Of a stretch of DNA of 64,000 bases, positions 10,750 through 24,700 are shown piece after piece. The DNA comes from Undaria pinnatifida (Eukaryota; Sar; Phaeophyceae; Laminariales; Alariaceae), in contig JABAKD010000015.1 in the NCBI GenBank assembly GCA_012845835.1, positions 11,933,845-11,997,844 of the forward strand, in the 5' to 3' direction. A program made the translations under genes and the position numbers. The notes beneath the pieces were generated by a model. That model saw nothing but the letters and a program-made list of their open reading frames with translations, was not told the DNA's origin and did no database searches. Each line of letters starts with the position of its first letter. Positions within the stretch are counted from its first letter, which is position 1.

Positions 10750-13700
10750 GTATGTACACCTAGAGCATAGGGTGGCTCTCGCGAAACAGTTCATTCTTGA
10801 TTTTTTACTCTTCATTTTCGTTTTCCGCTTTTTCGTATTGGTTGTTTTCCGTTTTTATTTTTTCGTTTGCCGTTTTTTTGTTTAAACGCCTTTAGTTTTC
10901 GTCGTAATTTTTCCGTTTTTCCGTTTGTTCGTTCACCTGTTATTGTTGTCACTTTCCATGTTTCGTTTTCTGTTCGTTTGTATGTTTTTTTTTTTTTTTT
11001 TTTTCGTATTACGTTTTCGTTTTTGCTGACCCGCCGCCGTGATGTGTGTGGACGTGTGTGGACGCTGTAGGGCTTCTGGGGTATGACGCATGCGGACGTG
11101 AACAAGAGCGGCCATACGAACGACTTCAAGGTAGTAAGGATGGAGTCTGTTAAGGAGGAGGAGATGGGCATGCCCGTCTTCGCGGGGCATTATCAGGGCT
11201 ACTTTAAGCTCACCAGTGGCTTCCAGACAGAAACGTAAGTTCTTGGTTTTATTCGGTGTTTCGACGCGGTCTAGCTCGACATTTACGCAACCAAAATTAT
11301 GCTGTGGCCAATCTTGATAATAGCGCGGCCTAACCCGCCGATGACGACGCGGCCTAACTCGATGTTGACGCGGCTTAACTCGACAATGACGTGGTCTAAC
11401 TCGTCAATAATGCGGCCTAACTCGATTACGACGCGGCCTATCGCAACGATGCTGACGCGACCCGGCGAAGCGCTGACGCGGTTTATTTCAATGATGGCGC
11501 GGCCTAACTCAAGGGGGACGCGGCCCAACTCGACTATAACGCGGCCCAACTCAACGATAACGCTTGAGCACCAACTCGAAAGGCTAGTGTTTTCGCGGTT
11601 TTGAGGCTAATTAGAGAAGTAAGATGCGTAATTTATGCATCTCACAACATACAAATTCGGTACCTTTGACCCCTTAACAACTGGAAACCCGTTTCGGGAA
11701 CAAAATTACTTGGATACAGTACGGGGAGGGGTTCGGGGGCTCTAAAGGGGTCAAGGCTAAGTATTTTTTATTTTCAGTTAAGGCTATATTTTCTGAAGGC
11801 TGACGTGATGAAAATATGCATTTCCTTTTTGTTCATGCACCTCAAAAAAAAATCGCGTTTAGCGCCCGCGTCTTGTGTCCAATGACGTTTTACACCCATG
11901 AAGTGAAAAGTGTTCGGATACGAAGTGTAAAACGTATTGTTGATAGAACAGCTGCAGGGACGTCGTTTTATTGTCTACTAGCAATGTCTACCACTGCTGA
12001 GTGTGCCAAGTACCACAGATGCGTGTGAAGTGGTGATACTGTGTGCTGTGAGCTGTGACGTTGCACTTGTGGGGCTTGTATTTTTGAAAAATCGTTGTTC
12101 TAGCTTTGTTTATTTTTATAGGCCATCTGTGCTTCGTATTATATTGAAGGCTACGTAGTGTTATTTCTTGGCGTCAAACTAGGGTTTTAGATGTTGAGAA
12201 TAGTCTTTATTAGGCGTTCAAATATGTTGTAGGCATGACGTTTTTTAAAGCTACCTTAGAATGACTTCAAGTCGTGACTTCTGTGTTTTTAACACTTTTG
12301 CAAGTGCTAAAACATCCCAAACATTCCTATTAATAGTCGAAGTTCCTTTTTGTTTGTCCCCACATCGGGAGTGCAATGCTATACTTGTGATGGTTATGGC
12401 TGACTAAAAACAAAAATGCGCAAATTAGGTGTTAGCCTTTGGAGTCGGGGACCTAATGGCGCTCTAAGACGAGGCGGACTTACTTGGTGATGACGTGGCC
12501 TCGATGATATTCCGACCTAACTCGACACTAACGCCGCTTACCCCCTATAGAACCCCGACCCCCCTCCCTCTGCTAATTCCAAGTAATTTGTCCCCAAAAC
12601 GGGGTTTCCAGTTGTAGAGGCGTTAACGCAATGCTGACACACCTCGCATGCCGTGGTTTCCTCCCGTCGCCCCCCTTCGCCGTATAGGGTGAACGAAAGC
12701 TTCACGCTAACGTTCCGCGGCCATACCAACCACGGCTACAACGTTTACGGTTACGGCGAGAATCGCTTCGGCAAAAACGAAATTGTGGGAACCGTCACGC
12801 AGAGCGGGAAAATGGAAATCTTCAAGGTGCTTCTTTCCCCTTTGTTTCGTTTTCGTTTTTTTTTTTTTCAGTTATACCAATGTTTTCCCCGGTATTTTGC
12901 ATTTTTTTGTTCGGTTTCTTTTTCTGACTTTCCGGACTTGTCGCGGCCGGCTACCAATTGCTCCCTCGTTGTGGCGTACCCTTTGTTACTGTTCTGTAAC
13001 CTTTTTTTTCCCCCCGGTAATATTTATTGTTGGCGTTTTCGTGTATCGCTGTCCTGTCAGGCTCGCTCGGCTCTATATTACAATTGCTCCCGTCGTCGCC
13101 GCCCCCTCTACTACCCCCACTGACGCCACCACCACCACCACTACAACGGTTAACCACTAACACCACCACCACCACCACTAGCATCACTAACACCATCACT
13201 ACCATCACTACCACCGCTAAAACTTCTTTCTCTACGTGGCTTATATGTGTGCTAATCTATACCCTGCAGATGATCCCCGGCACTACCACCCAGCCCGACC
13301 CTAGTGAGCCGGCCCCAAAGCTACCAAGGCCCGCTAACCCGAGAGCTGCGTCCCCTCCACCCCCTCCTCCCAAGTCGCTCGGGATGCCGCACCCGAGGGC
13401 GGGCATGGGGACCCCTGGGGGGGGCTCGAGGCCTAAGAGCGGGGGCGGCACGAAGAAGAAATCGTCGAGCAAGGCTAAGAGTGCTCCGCTGCCGCCACCG
13501 TAAGTTGGGCCAGGGTAGGGTTAGGGCTGGAGTTGATAGTTTGGTTGCGTGTTTTAGGGGGGGAGGTTTGGGTGTTTTTTGTTTTTCTCCACCGTATCTC
13601 CCCACTTTTAATTGTTTTTGTATAGATGATGGTATGGGGGGGGTATTGATCGTGATACTGTATGGGGGAAATATTTTTCTGAACTAGTACTGCGCAGCGT

Positions 13701-16700
13701 GTGGTTTCGGCGTTGCGGTAAACGTTTGTAAAGACGAAAACAATTGTTGTGTAAAAGTCCTAGCCTGAAACAATCCACTCGTGTATCTCTGACCCGAAAA
13801 TGTTATTCCTCAACTCTCTCCATTGTCCCGCATTGCTCCGCAACGCTAAGTGCTGTGTCTCCTCGGCGCGCGCAGAGCTAGTCACAACGGGCCGCTGGAA
13901 ATGCACGGCCTTTGAAAAGGTTCACCAACTAACCCTTTTACAATGCACTGCATTCTACCGCATTGCTACGCATGGTGACTCCCCTTGGTGCTTGCAGGGC
14001 TAGGCGGTTTTAGTAAAGGGTCATCATGGCCTACCCTGAAAAAACGTTTGCTTAGCCCTTCCGAAGCTCTGGCCTTTCAACCCTGATACCCCCCTCCCCC
14101 CAAGACCTCTAGTTGGCGTTGGTTGGCAACGATGCTGTAAAACATGCCTATCACTGCGTGAGCTGGACAACCAGGGTACCGTTTACTCCGGGGTATTTTT
14201 TTTTTTGTAGTTTTTGGCTCTCACCATGATGGTTATCGAGTTACAGTAGATCATATTGTGCGGGTGGAGAACCCTAACACCGCACAAGGGGAATGATCGC
14301 ATCACGTAGTGTGAATATGGTGAGGCATCCACGAGGCAGTTACATAGTAATACCCATTGCTGTCTCTGGAGTGGTCACACCAGAAAACAAAGTATAATTC
14401 ATTGGCGCTGTCATCCATAAACAAGAAAGTAGGCGCAAGGTGCCGAAGTCCGTCTTACGAGCGGTTCTTGGAAGGATGCAGTTCATCCTTTATGCGACTC
14501 GCCGAAGACCTCACGGCGCTTCGCGCTTGGTGCAAGCAATGTTGGTGAAGACCCAACGTGCTTCGTCCCGGCATAGTAGGGATGCGAGGGTCTGTGGTCA
14601 TACGACTACGGCTATGCACAAACTGAGCACCCCCCCCCCCCCCCCCCCCCCGCCCTCAACTCCCGACGCGTGTACGTCTAGCGTGTTATATATAACCACT
14701 TTCAGGTAGCTGTAGCCTCTAACGCTAATGTGCCCCCCCCCCCCCCCCCCCCAAACACTCGGCGCGTGCAGGCCTAGCAAGAACGGGCTGCCGGGAATGC
14801 ACGTGCGGACGTTAAAGGACTGCCTTGCCATGCTTCGGAAGAGCGACAAAAACAACGTTTTCCAGTTCCCTGTACCACCCAGGTTCCGAGGCCTTAAAGG
14901 ATACTACTCAGATGTCATCAAAAACCCCATGGACCTCGGCACTGTCGCCATGCAGATCGACACCAAGTATAGGTAGGACGGGGGCTGAGGTGGGGAGGTG
15001 GGTTGGGAAGTATAGGTGGAGCGGGGGCTGAGGTGGCGAGGTGGGGTGGGTGCTTGTGCTTGCTGGCTTGGGGCTTAAGTGGGGTCGGATAGGGCGGGTA
15101 TCGTGTGCTCTTGCTGTTCCTTTTGTTGTTCTTGTTCTTGTTCTAGTTCGCCCACGTTCTGTCCGAGGCCTCAAGGGCTGCTATGCGGACGTCATGAAAA
15201 TCTCCAATGAGCCTCGCCACTGCGTCCATGCAGATCGACTTCCAAGTATTGGCTGGGTGGGGGTGGGTTGGGTGGGTTGGGGGTGGGCTGGGCTGGGAGG
15301 GCGTGGGGGTGGGGTGGGGGGTGGGGTTCGTGCTCTTGCTCCAGCTCTAGCTGTGGTTGTGCTCGTTCTTTTTCTTTTGTTTGTGCTCTTGCTGTTCTTT
15401 TTTTTTTGCTGTTGTTTATGTCGTGTGCTGTTCGGGACCGGTACGGGGTGCGTTGCAGACGTCCGACGGGCGTTGTTGCTCTGGTTCTTGGCCATGATAT
15501 GTACCTGGTAGTTGTTTTCGTTCCCCCTTTTGTTGTTACTCTTGTTTTGTTGTTCTAGATCATGACATATTTTATGCAATTATTCTAACGTCAGCTGTAA
15601 TTTCGACGAATTTACGGTCGATACTCATTTTTGCAAGCTTCGTATTACATCGGTCGTCCGTGTTGTTGTTCTTCTTCCCCTCTTGTTTTTTCTCCGATGT
15701 TGTGTTCGTTACGGCTGGTGTTATTGGTATACCAGCACCGTTATGGAGTGCGTGGCGGACGTCCGACTGGTGTTCTTCAACGCCAAGGACTTCAACCCCG
15801 ACACGGACCCCGTACACGCCCTCGCGGCTTCCCTCTCCGGAAAGTTCGAGGCGTTCCTTTCGAACCACCGCGGCGTTCTTGGGTAAGAACCTCTTTCAAC
15901 TCCGCCCCTTTCCTCCCTCTTCAACAGGGACAAAAACATATGCTCCCTAACTTCACCCTCTTTTGACCTCAAGACTACGGCTATGCATGAATTAGGTGCA
16001 CCCCCCGGGAAGCCCCTTTCGAACCGCCGCGGCGTTCTTGGGAGAGAAACTCTCACGATCCAGCCCCTTTGCCCAAGTTCCCCGAATTTTATTTCCAGGG
16101 AGTTCCTTTCGAACCACAGCTTCGTTCTTGCGTTTGCGCCTCTCGATTTGGACTTCCTTTACCCCTCCCCTCCTTTTCTTGCTTTCAATCGATGAACTGT
16201 TTCCGCTGCTTGCACCTCCCAGGAACTTTCTTTTTATCCATCGCGGTGTTCTTGGGTTGGCAAATCTCGACCCCCCCACCCGTTCCCCCCCCCCTCCTTT
16301 GCTTGTTCTCAGCCACGGTTTCCCTTCCCCTAATTGAACTTCCTACAGCAGTAGGGAGTTCCTTTCGTACCACGGCAGCGTTCCGGGGTGAGCATATCTC
16401 GATTCAACCCTTCCCCCCCCCCTCTGTTGCCTGCTCCCAGCTGTTAGTTCCCTGATGTTTGCCTCCCAAAGAGTTCCTTTCGAACCTCCGCGGCGTTCTT
16501 GGGTGAGAACCCCGCTCGATTCAGTCCCCCTTTTTTCCCTATTTTTTTTTTTCCCCCTACTTTCACCTCCCGGGGAGTCCGTTTTCGAAACACACATGTA
16601 GGCGTTTTCGAGTGAGAGCATGTTCATTCAGCCTCTTTTCACCGTCGTTTTCCTTCCCCCAGGTATTGCATTCCCTATTTTTTTCTACTTTGACGTTGCA

Positions 16701-19700
16701 GGGAGTGTCACTCCAACCATCGCGCCGTTCGTGGGTGAGCGCTTCACTACCTGAAAATAAACCCCACTCTAAATGCAAGTAGTCTGTCCCCGCAAAAAAG
16801 GCGGATGGGGTTCTTCATGGGTTCAACCCTAGGCATGTATCATGCACCAGTATTATTAGTGCTGCTAGTGGTACTCCCGAAGTTTGCCAGTTGCCGGCCG
16901 GTATGGCAGAAAAAAACAAATTGGTGCTATATCATTCTCTGTATGTGAGTACTAAAAAAGCAAGAGAATGACAGGGCAGCAGTACGGCAGTGCAGCAGTA
17001 CGTACTGCCGTAAAGGACAGAGGGGTGCAGCAGTGGGGAGTCCGTGTTTAATGGCCTCTTCGTTGCGTGAGCTGCCACCTCCGTCGGTGGTACTCCCAAG
17101 CACCAGTGGGAGGCCGGTATTTTAGAAACAAAGAAAAGGTTCATCTTCCACAGGAGGAAAAAAGACTCCCACGTACGGAACGGCCCACCAACGCACCCAC
17201 CACGGACGACGCAGTGCACCCTCCACCCACCCACCGACCAAACCTTTACTACATACAGCAGTACAGCAGTGCAGCAGTACGTACAGCAGTACATGTGGTA
17301 CGCGGGGAGCAGTTATTTGGTTCTTGAGGACCTTGTATGAAACAGGAAACAAACGGGGGGGGGTTCATTTTTTGACGATACTCGGCCATCTCGGGGAGCG
17401 AGCGAGCCGCCATCTACCACCCACCCACCACCCACCACCCACCCACGGACCTGCCCAGTACAGCAGTACAGCAATGCGGCAGTACGTAGAGCAATACACC
17501 TGACAGGCGAGCAGCAGCCGATTCGTTGGTCACGATGCTCTCGGGCTGGGCGGGACTTGCAATTGTTTACTATTCCCCGCCACGCCGGGGGCCAAGCGAA
17601 CCGTCCCCGCGAGGGCAATTTCCACGCTCCCCCCTCGCCGAGGTGGGGCACCGCCGCCCGTTCTTTCGCCGGCACGTCATAGGGCTGCTGTGCGGATGGG
17701 ACGTGGCGGCACCGCGAGGCCGCGGGAGGCCGAGTGGAACTCGGGAGTCGCAGCTTTTTTGGGGGGTGTTAAAACGAATATATTTTACAAAGATCCATTT
17801 GGACATGACTACCACGACGTTAGCGTATTATACAATAAGGATATACCTGAATATGGCATGGCGGTACTGTTAACGCATTTACAGCTGGAAACCCATTCTT
17901 GGAGACAAAATTACTTGGAATTGGTATAGCGAAGGGTTTTAGGGCTCTGAAGGGGGTAAGGCGGTATCCTTGAATAAGGCGGTCAAAATCGTCTGGCACG
18001 CCTGAAACCCGCAATGGCAGTGATCCCCTTGTTCACGCCCGGTCCCTCAATAGAGCGGTATACCGCCCTGTTGAGGGCAAGTGAGGCCTCCACATCTGTA
18101 CAGACACCCTCAGCTTGTAACTAACAAACCCTATACGATGCGTTTTCGCCCTACTGTCGAATAAGGCGTTTGCCCCCCACAAGGCGGCAGTAGGGGCCTT
18201 GCACACCACCGCCTTATTTCGGAGCGGACCACTGGTGTACCGAGAGCGGTAGACACCTTTGGTCAGCTCGTGAACGGTCCTTAGAATGTAAACCTTTTTT
18301 TCTTTTTTGCTCTCACCGGTTTTTGTTCTTTTGTTGACCCCTTTTTTTTTGTCGTCTCTGACAGTAAATTAGTTTTATCAGTTGATCCCTTAGACTTGTG
18401 TCCCTATAACCCTAACGGCTGTTATAGTGCGTGCGTTTCTTCATGTACGACCTCGCACTTGAAAATAGTTTTTTTCTATCCTCAGTTGCCTGTCTTTTTT
18501 GCTGCTCTCATATGTTCGTCCTCGGACGCAGGCTGGACGGCTCGGGTTCCACGGCGGGAAACAAGAGCAATTCTACTCCATCGACCCCTGCCGCGTCCAT
18601 CCCACTCTCCGCATCAGCTGCTGTAGCGACGGGAAAGAGGCTCGGGACCCCACCCTCATCCTCTGTCCCTGCTGGGGGTGGTGGTGGTGGTGGAGGCGGT
18701 GTGGGAGGGGGGGGAGGGGCTAAGGGCGATAACGCCGCCGCTAGTGGTGGTGGGGCTGGTGCGGCGCCCGCAATGACTCTTGAAGAGCAGGATCAGTTGG
18801 CGAAGGACGTCAACGAATTATTTAGGGTGAGTGGGGGGATGTCGTTTTTGTGATTGGGGGGTTGGCGGCGGCAAGGCTATGGGAGATGGAGACGGGGGGT
18901 GGGAGGAGGCAGAGGGTGGGGGGCTTATCCGGTGGCGATATTAGGCGTTTTTATGTCAACGGTGCTTGAGGAACAGGAGCAGTTGGCGAAGGACGTCCAT
19001 TGTTGAGGGTGTGTGTGGACAGGAGTGGACGGTGTAGCTTTGGGGGAGGCACATAACCCCTCGTGCTTGCGCTCCCAAACTCCTCCGTTAATCGCCTTAC
19101 CAAAACTCCAATCCCCTGCCCCAGCGCTCCCGCCCCCCGCCCCCCCCCCCCCCCCCCCGTCGTGTCGTGGTGCCATTGGATAATCGAACTTGACGGTATT
19201 TTCATTTTTTTTTTGGTCGATGGCAGGTGGTGATGCAAACCCTACCTATCACCCCTAACCTATTAATAGCCCCAATCCCTAACCGCAACCCTTCCCCCCT
19301 CGCCCGCCAAGCGACGAATGATTACCACCCCCCCCACACACGCACACAAACGCGCGCACTCCCGCTTCCGCTGTATCTTGATGGTGTGGTTGGTTAATCG
19401 AACCTGACGAGCGTTATGTTGAACGTCGTGCTTTGTCATGCTTTCATGTTATGTGTGGTGCTATGTTTGGCGTCATGTTTTCGATGTCAGGTGGGGAATG
19501 CGAACCCGACGAACGAGCGGGCGCAGGCGAGGGTGTACGCCCTGTGGAGCTTCGCGAAAGCGTACGTTGAGGATAAGGACCGGGTTATTGTGGACGGTGG
19601 CAAGGGGGCTGAGATAAGGGTGAGTCCGCGCAGTAGCAGTAGCCGTAGCCGTAGCAGTAGTAGTAGTGATAGTAGTAGCAGTGGCAGTAGCAGTAGCAGT

Positions 19701-21741
19701 AGCAGTAGCAGTAGCAGTGGCAGTAGCGGTAGCAGTAGCCGTAGCGGTAGCAGTAGCTGTAGCCGTAGCAATAGCAGTAGCAGTAGGGGTAGGGGTAGGG
19801 GTAGTAGTTCGTTTTTCCGGTCGTTCGTAGATGTATGCTATAGTAGTAATAGGGGCTAAGGTGGTGTGGTTGCAGTGTCAGCAGTGTTTGGTTCCACTTA
19901 AGACAGTTGGACGCGTTGAACCTCCAACCCTTTTTTTTCCTTTGGTTTCCCAATAGCTTATTATCGCCCCTTCCTATTTTCGGCTGTTGCGTTTTTTCAC
20001 GTGCCCTTCGGTTTTTATCTTGTTCTGTTCGTTGCCGCTTCAATTTTTGAAGATGGACGCGCTAAACCACATGCGGCAGCGACAATTGAGGGATGTGGTC
20101 AGCTTTTTCCTAGAAGACAGTAAAAACGACCCCGTCCCCGCAGAAGCTGACGAGTCATCTTCTGCCGGCAGCAGCAAGAGTCGGGCTGGGGAAGGGAAGT
20201 CCAGGTGAGAATCCTATTCACCCCTGAGCCCTACTGCTTCCATAACGACCTAATCTAATCAATCCACTCTAATCCCGAGTGTAATGCCCCCAAAATACGT
20301 CGGTGCCGTTGTGAAGGGGCAAGTTTGCTTCTCAGGTTTCCTTTTACAGTTGGCGTTCCTCTTATCCCTTTGTAGCGCCAAAACCCCTGGGTATACTAAT
20401 TCCAAGTAATTTGTAAAAAAACACGGGTTTCCAGTGGTAAGGGCGTTAACCCACATACCGGTACCTGCTACTTCAGTAGTAGGTTTGGGTCACCTTTGAA
20501 ATCATGGGTTTTCTTCATGAAGAATGGGCTTGAAGCTTTGCACAGTTTGTGAAGCTTTCCAGAGTTTACCTGTGAGGGATCATGGTCAGCTTCCATCGGC
20601 GACGCGCTGGTAGACACGCCACAGGCCACAGAAGATCATCTGGTAGTATCGTCCTTTTAATGCGAAACCAGGATACTCACCCAAGCGCGCCGGCATGTTA
20701 CAAAAGCTGTGTTGAGGCGTGCGTGTAGACACCCGTACAGTCGCGGTGCTTGTGCGGCACGGCCGTCTATTTTGAACCCTAAATACTGTCTCGGGCTATT
20801 TTGTACAAAATTGTTCTAAATGCGTCAGGTGTGAGTTCGACAATATTAGGATCGATACTCATCTTTGCAACCTGCGTGATACACAGGCCTGTCGTTTTTA
20901 GTTGTTTTTTTTTTTCATCCCCCGGCGGATGGGGCAAAATAAAGCTGAAGCTCACCACACTTCCACGTATTTTCATACACGTCGTGTGTCCATCTAACTC
21001 AATTGCCTTCGCAATCGAGCGCTAGCAGGCGTGTCCTTCGGTTCCCACTATAGCGATAGCGCGAGCTGTCCCTGTCGGCGGTCCTCGTTGCTACCTTTAG
21101 GTTCGTTTTTGTACGAAAAAGTAAGGGTTATTTATGAAAAAACGCCTTCCACGCTACCTGGAGTAAGTCCGCCCCCCGAATTGTCTCGTTTCCCTTGCTG
21201 ACCCGGACTGTGATTGTCAGTTAAGGAAAGGTGTCTTCCTCACTAAGTGTGCCTTATGAGTGGTTTGTAAGGCCCAGCTTGTTTGGTTTGGTCGCGATTA
21301 ATGAGTCCAGAGAGAGTCGTTACGACTGCTGTAGTAGCTTCCCCCGTGCGAAGAGGCACAAGGCTGTGCCGTGTTGAGGAAGGCGTTTTTGTTTCTTGTT
21401 GCGCTGTTTTGTTGTTGTTGTTGTTGTTGTTCTGGTGTCTTGTTGTGTTTTGCTCAGAGACGGCGTGTTGAAATGCGTTTTGTTTAGGGTTTGCTGTTTT
21501 TTTGTTTGGTGTCTTGTTTTGAAAGAGACCGTGTTGAAAATCGTTTGTTTAATGTTTCGCTGGCTTGCTTCGCGTAGACCGCGTGTTGCACGGAGTTGAT
21601 TGGTTGTTTTGCTTTTTTGTTTGTTGTCTTGATTCGTTGTCTTGATTTGCAGGGACCGCGTGGAAGGGGCGGGCTCTAGCTCCGGCGGGCCGAGGAAGCG
21701 ATCAAGAAGCGACCTTAGTGGTAAGCTTACCATTTTTACTG

Positions 21742-21773
<32 letters not shown>

Positions 21774-24700
21774 TTGCATTTGCTATTCCTATGTAGTCGG
21801 CCGAAGACCTCGTGCAACTGGGTGTAATGATCCTTGTCTGCCTCTTTGTTGTCCTAAACCCCGGCCGTCTGCCTGCCTAGCAAAACATGTACATTCCCGA
21901 GCATGCCCCCCCCCCCCCCCCCTCGTTTCGCTCGATGGTCACGCCCTTGATTCGTGGCGATTGTGCGACGCCTCTTATCGACACCGCCCATTGCACAACG
22001 CTGCACTTCCCCACGCGAAAATACCATACGCTGCACTATACCCTACGCTGGACTACCTTACGCTGCGCTATCCTTCGCTTCACTACCGTATGCTGCGTGC
22101 GCGAAGACTCGGACAACGATGACGAGGAGGACGATGAAGGTCGTGACGTCTCACCCACCAAGAGAAGTAGGGAGGGTTCGGGAGCTTCTGCGGGCTCGAA
22201 GGTACCTTGTATATCTGTTTTTGGTAAGCTTTGCTCACCCCTCGTTTGTGCTAAGATTTCCCGCTGGTACGTGTTGCTGTTGGAAGGCTTTTTGTTCCTG
22301 GCATTTTTTGTTCGTCCCTCGTTGTGGTATCGAAATCGTAACAAAAGTACTAGTAGTCCATTTTATTTCTGTTGATAATATGCAACTATCAACCCTTTCA
22401 CACAAACTGCAAACATGTCCCCACACGAAATTCAAGTAGTTGGTCCTTGATAACGCGGGTGCAGTTCTAATGTGTTTGGTAGTATGATTGTCGTGGCCAT
22501 GGCTTGTACGGTTTGTCGTTTTTGTCGCCTTCCTCTTTTTGATGATATCGTAACACATCGTACCTTCCTTTGGTAGGGTGCTTCGATCAACGGGGACGAG
22601 GGGGCATCGAAGAAGACTGACGCTCCTCCCACTCGCAGTCCGGCTTTTGGAAGGGTCGACAGCTCCAGACTCACGCTTGAGGCCACCGCGTCCAACCTTA
22701 AGGTAAACTGATACACATTCTCCCCCCAATTTTGCTCGTAAGCCCCCCCCCCCCAAGAGCAATTATGCTACGTTTGATGCTCTTAAAAACGCCCAATTAT
22801 GCCGAAAGGATTGCTAGTCAATAGCATAATAATGGACATGAGCATACCCAAACATGCCTATGCTTACCACACACGTGCAACTCCGCGGAGCAGGAACCAA
22901 CCATACATGGCTAACCCCACCAAGCGTGCCTCTCATACGTGACATACGTGGCATACCTCGCTAAACATTCTTTCCACACATGGAAACCCCGTGGCAATCC
23001 TTGCCAAACATGCCTCCCATACATGGAAAACCCTGTCAAACATTCCTCGCATGCATGCCTATGCCTTCGATGCATTGCGATCCCCGCCAGACATGCCTCC
23101 CATACGTGTGCACCGCCGGTTGAGCAGGAGGCGGATCTCAACCTCGATCTACGAGACGAAGACGACCACGAGGACCCTTATCCCCGCCAAACATGCCTCC
23201 CGTACACACCCCTCATACAAACCCTAGCCCTACCCCCCGCCAAACAGGCCTCGCATACATGCCCACCATACAGGCCCTAACCGTAAGTCCCTTCATACAT
23301 GCCTATCATATACGTGCAACTCCGGTTGAGCAGGAGGCGGATCTCAACCTTGACCTGGGAGACGAAGATGACGACGAGGACGACGATGAGGATGCTAATG
23401 GGGACGGGAGCAAGTCGGGAAGTGGGGGCGAGGGGTCGGGGGGAGACGGGTCGGGCGGCGCGATGGACGAGCAATGGACCCAGGCCCAGGCGGAGAGGAA
23501 GGAGAGGGAGGACCGAGAACGGGCGAGGGCTGCCAGCGAGAAGGTGAGGAGTGTGTGTGTTTTCCGTTTTATTTTTTGGCGTTTCATGTTTGGGTGTTTC
23601 GTGATTGGGTGTATAGCGGTGTTTCGACTGCAGTATGTATGTATTGCGTTTGGGAATTTATACTCGTATATTTCGGTCAAAAACGGCGATTTATGTTGTG
23701 TTTGATGGGGGTATTGAGGAAGGAGAGGAAGGACCGAGACCAGGCGAGGGCTGCAAGCGAGAAGGTAATGGAGGCGTTGATGTGTTTGTGGAGCGTCGTC
23801 TCCCGAAAAACAACAATTAATTAATTTTACGTCTTCTGAGAAGCCGAAAAAGTACCCCCTCCACCCCGGAAAAACCTACATGTTCAACTATTCATTAAAT
23901 TAAGTATTGGTGTTTCATGTAGGTATGGTGGTGTTTTGACAATTGCAAGAGTTGGCGACAAATAAGGCAAAACAAAAAAAAACGCACACATCGGGTGAGG
24001 TCTTCGCAAGGGCTCATGGAAGCCGTGGGCAAAATTTCACGGTCTGAATCGATAAAACGGCGTGGACATTCTCCGGGGTACATACGGGTTTTTTGACGTG
24101 AACCAGCCTGTAGCAGCCTCAAAACATATCTTATGTGTTAAAGCTATGGGGATCTAACCTGTCCGATGTGTGTAATCCTGAAACCCTCTAACCCTGTGAG
24201 GAACTGCCCCAAAATGGTCATGGTATGGTACCCCCTCTCCCCCGGTGCGGCGTTATGATTTGTGGCAAGTGTCCCCTCATATTCTGGCAGGCGTTTTCGC
24301 CTGCCTGAATAATATTTTCCGCCCCGTTCTTGCCAGAAGGCATCAGGCAGGCAGCGAGAGACTTATACAAGAGACACAAGGTCCAAAAGCAACCCTAGTG
24401 TGAGTAACCAGTGCAGAGCCAGAGGCACCCCTGCATGGCATGCTGAAGTAGTCGGTCTCTAGGACCGCGCCGCCGTATAGTGTCACGCTTGTATCGTCAA
24501 TTGTGGATCTGACCTCTCCGATGAACCCTAACCCCCAACCGTAACGCCTTTTAGGCGCTGGAGGAGCAGAGGTTGAAGCAGCAGGCGCAGAGGGAGAAGG
24601 AGCGAATGGAGGAGGGGCTGAAGCTCCGCCAAGAGCGCGCGGCGGAGAAGGCTAGAGTGGAGAAGGCGGCGCTGGAAAAGCAGAACCGCGAGAAGAAGGA

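Noticed and set aside
15150-15260. A second bromodomain exon
   Set aside because: Clear similarity to exon 5, but the frame is broken and the conserved NPMDL motif is lost, so it is a decayed copy.
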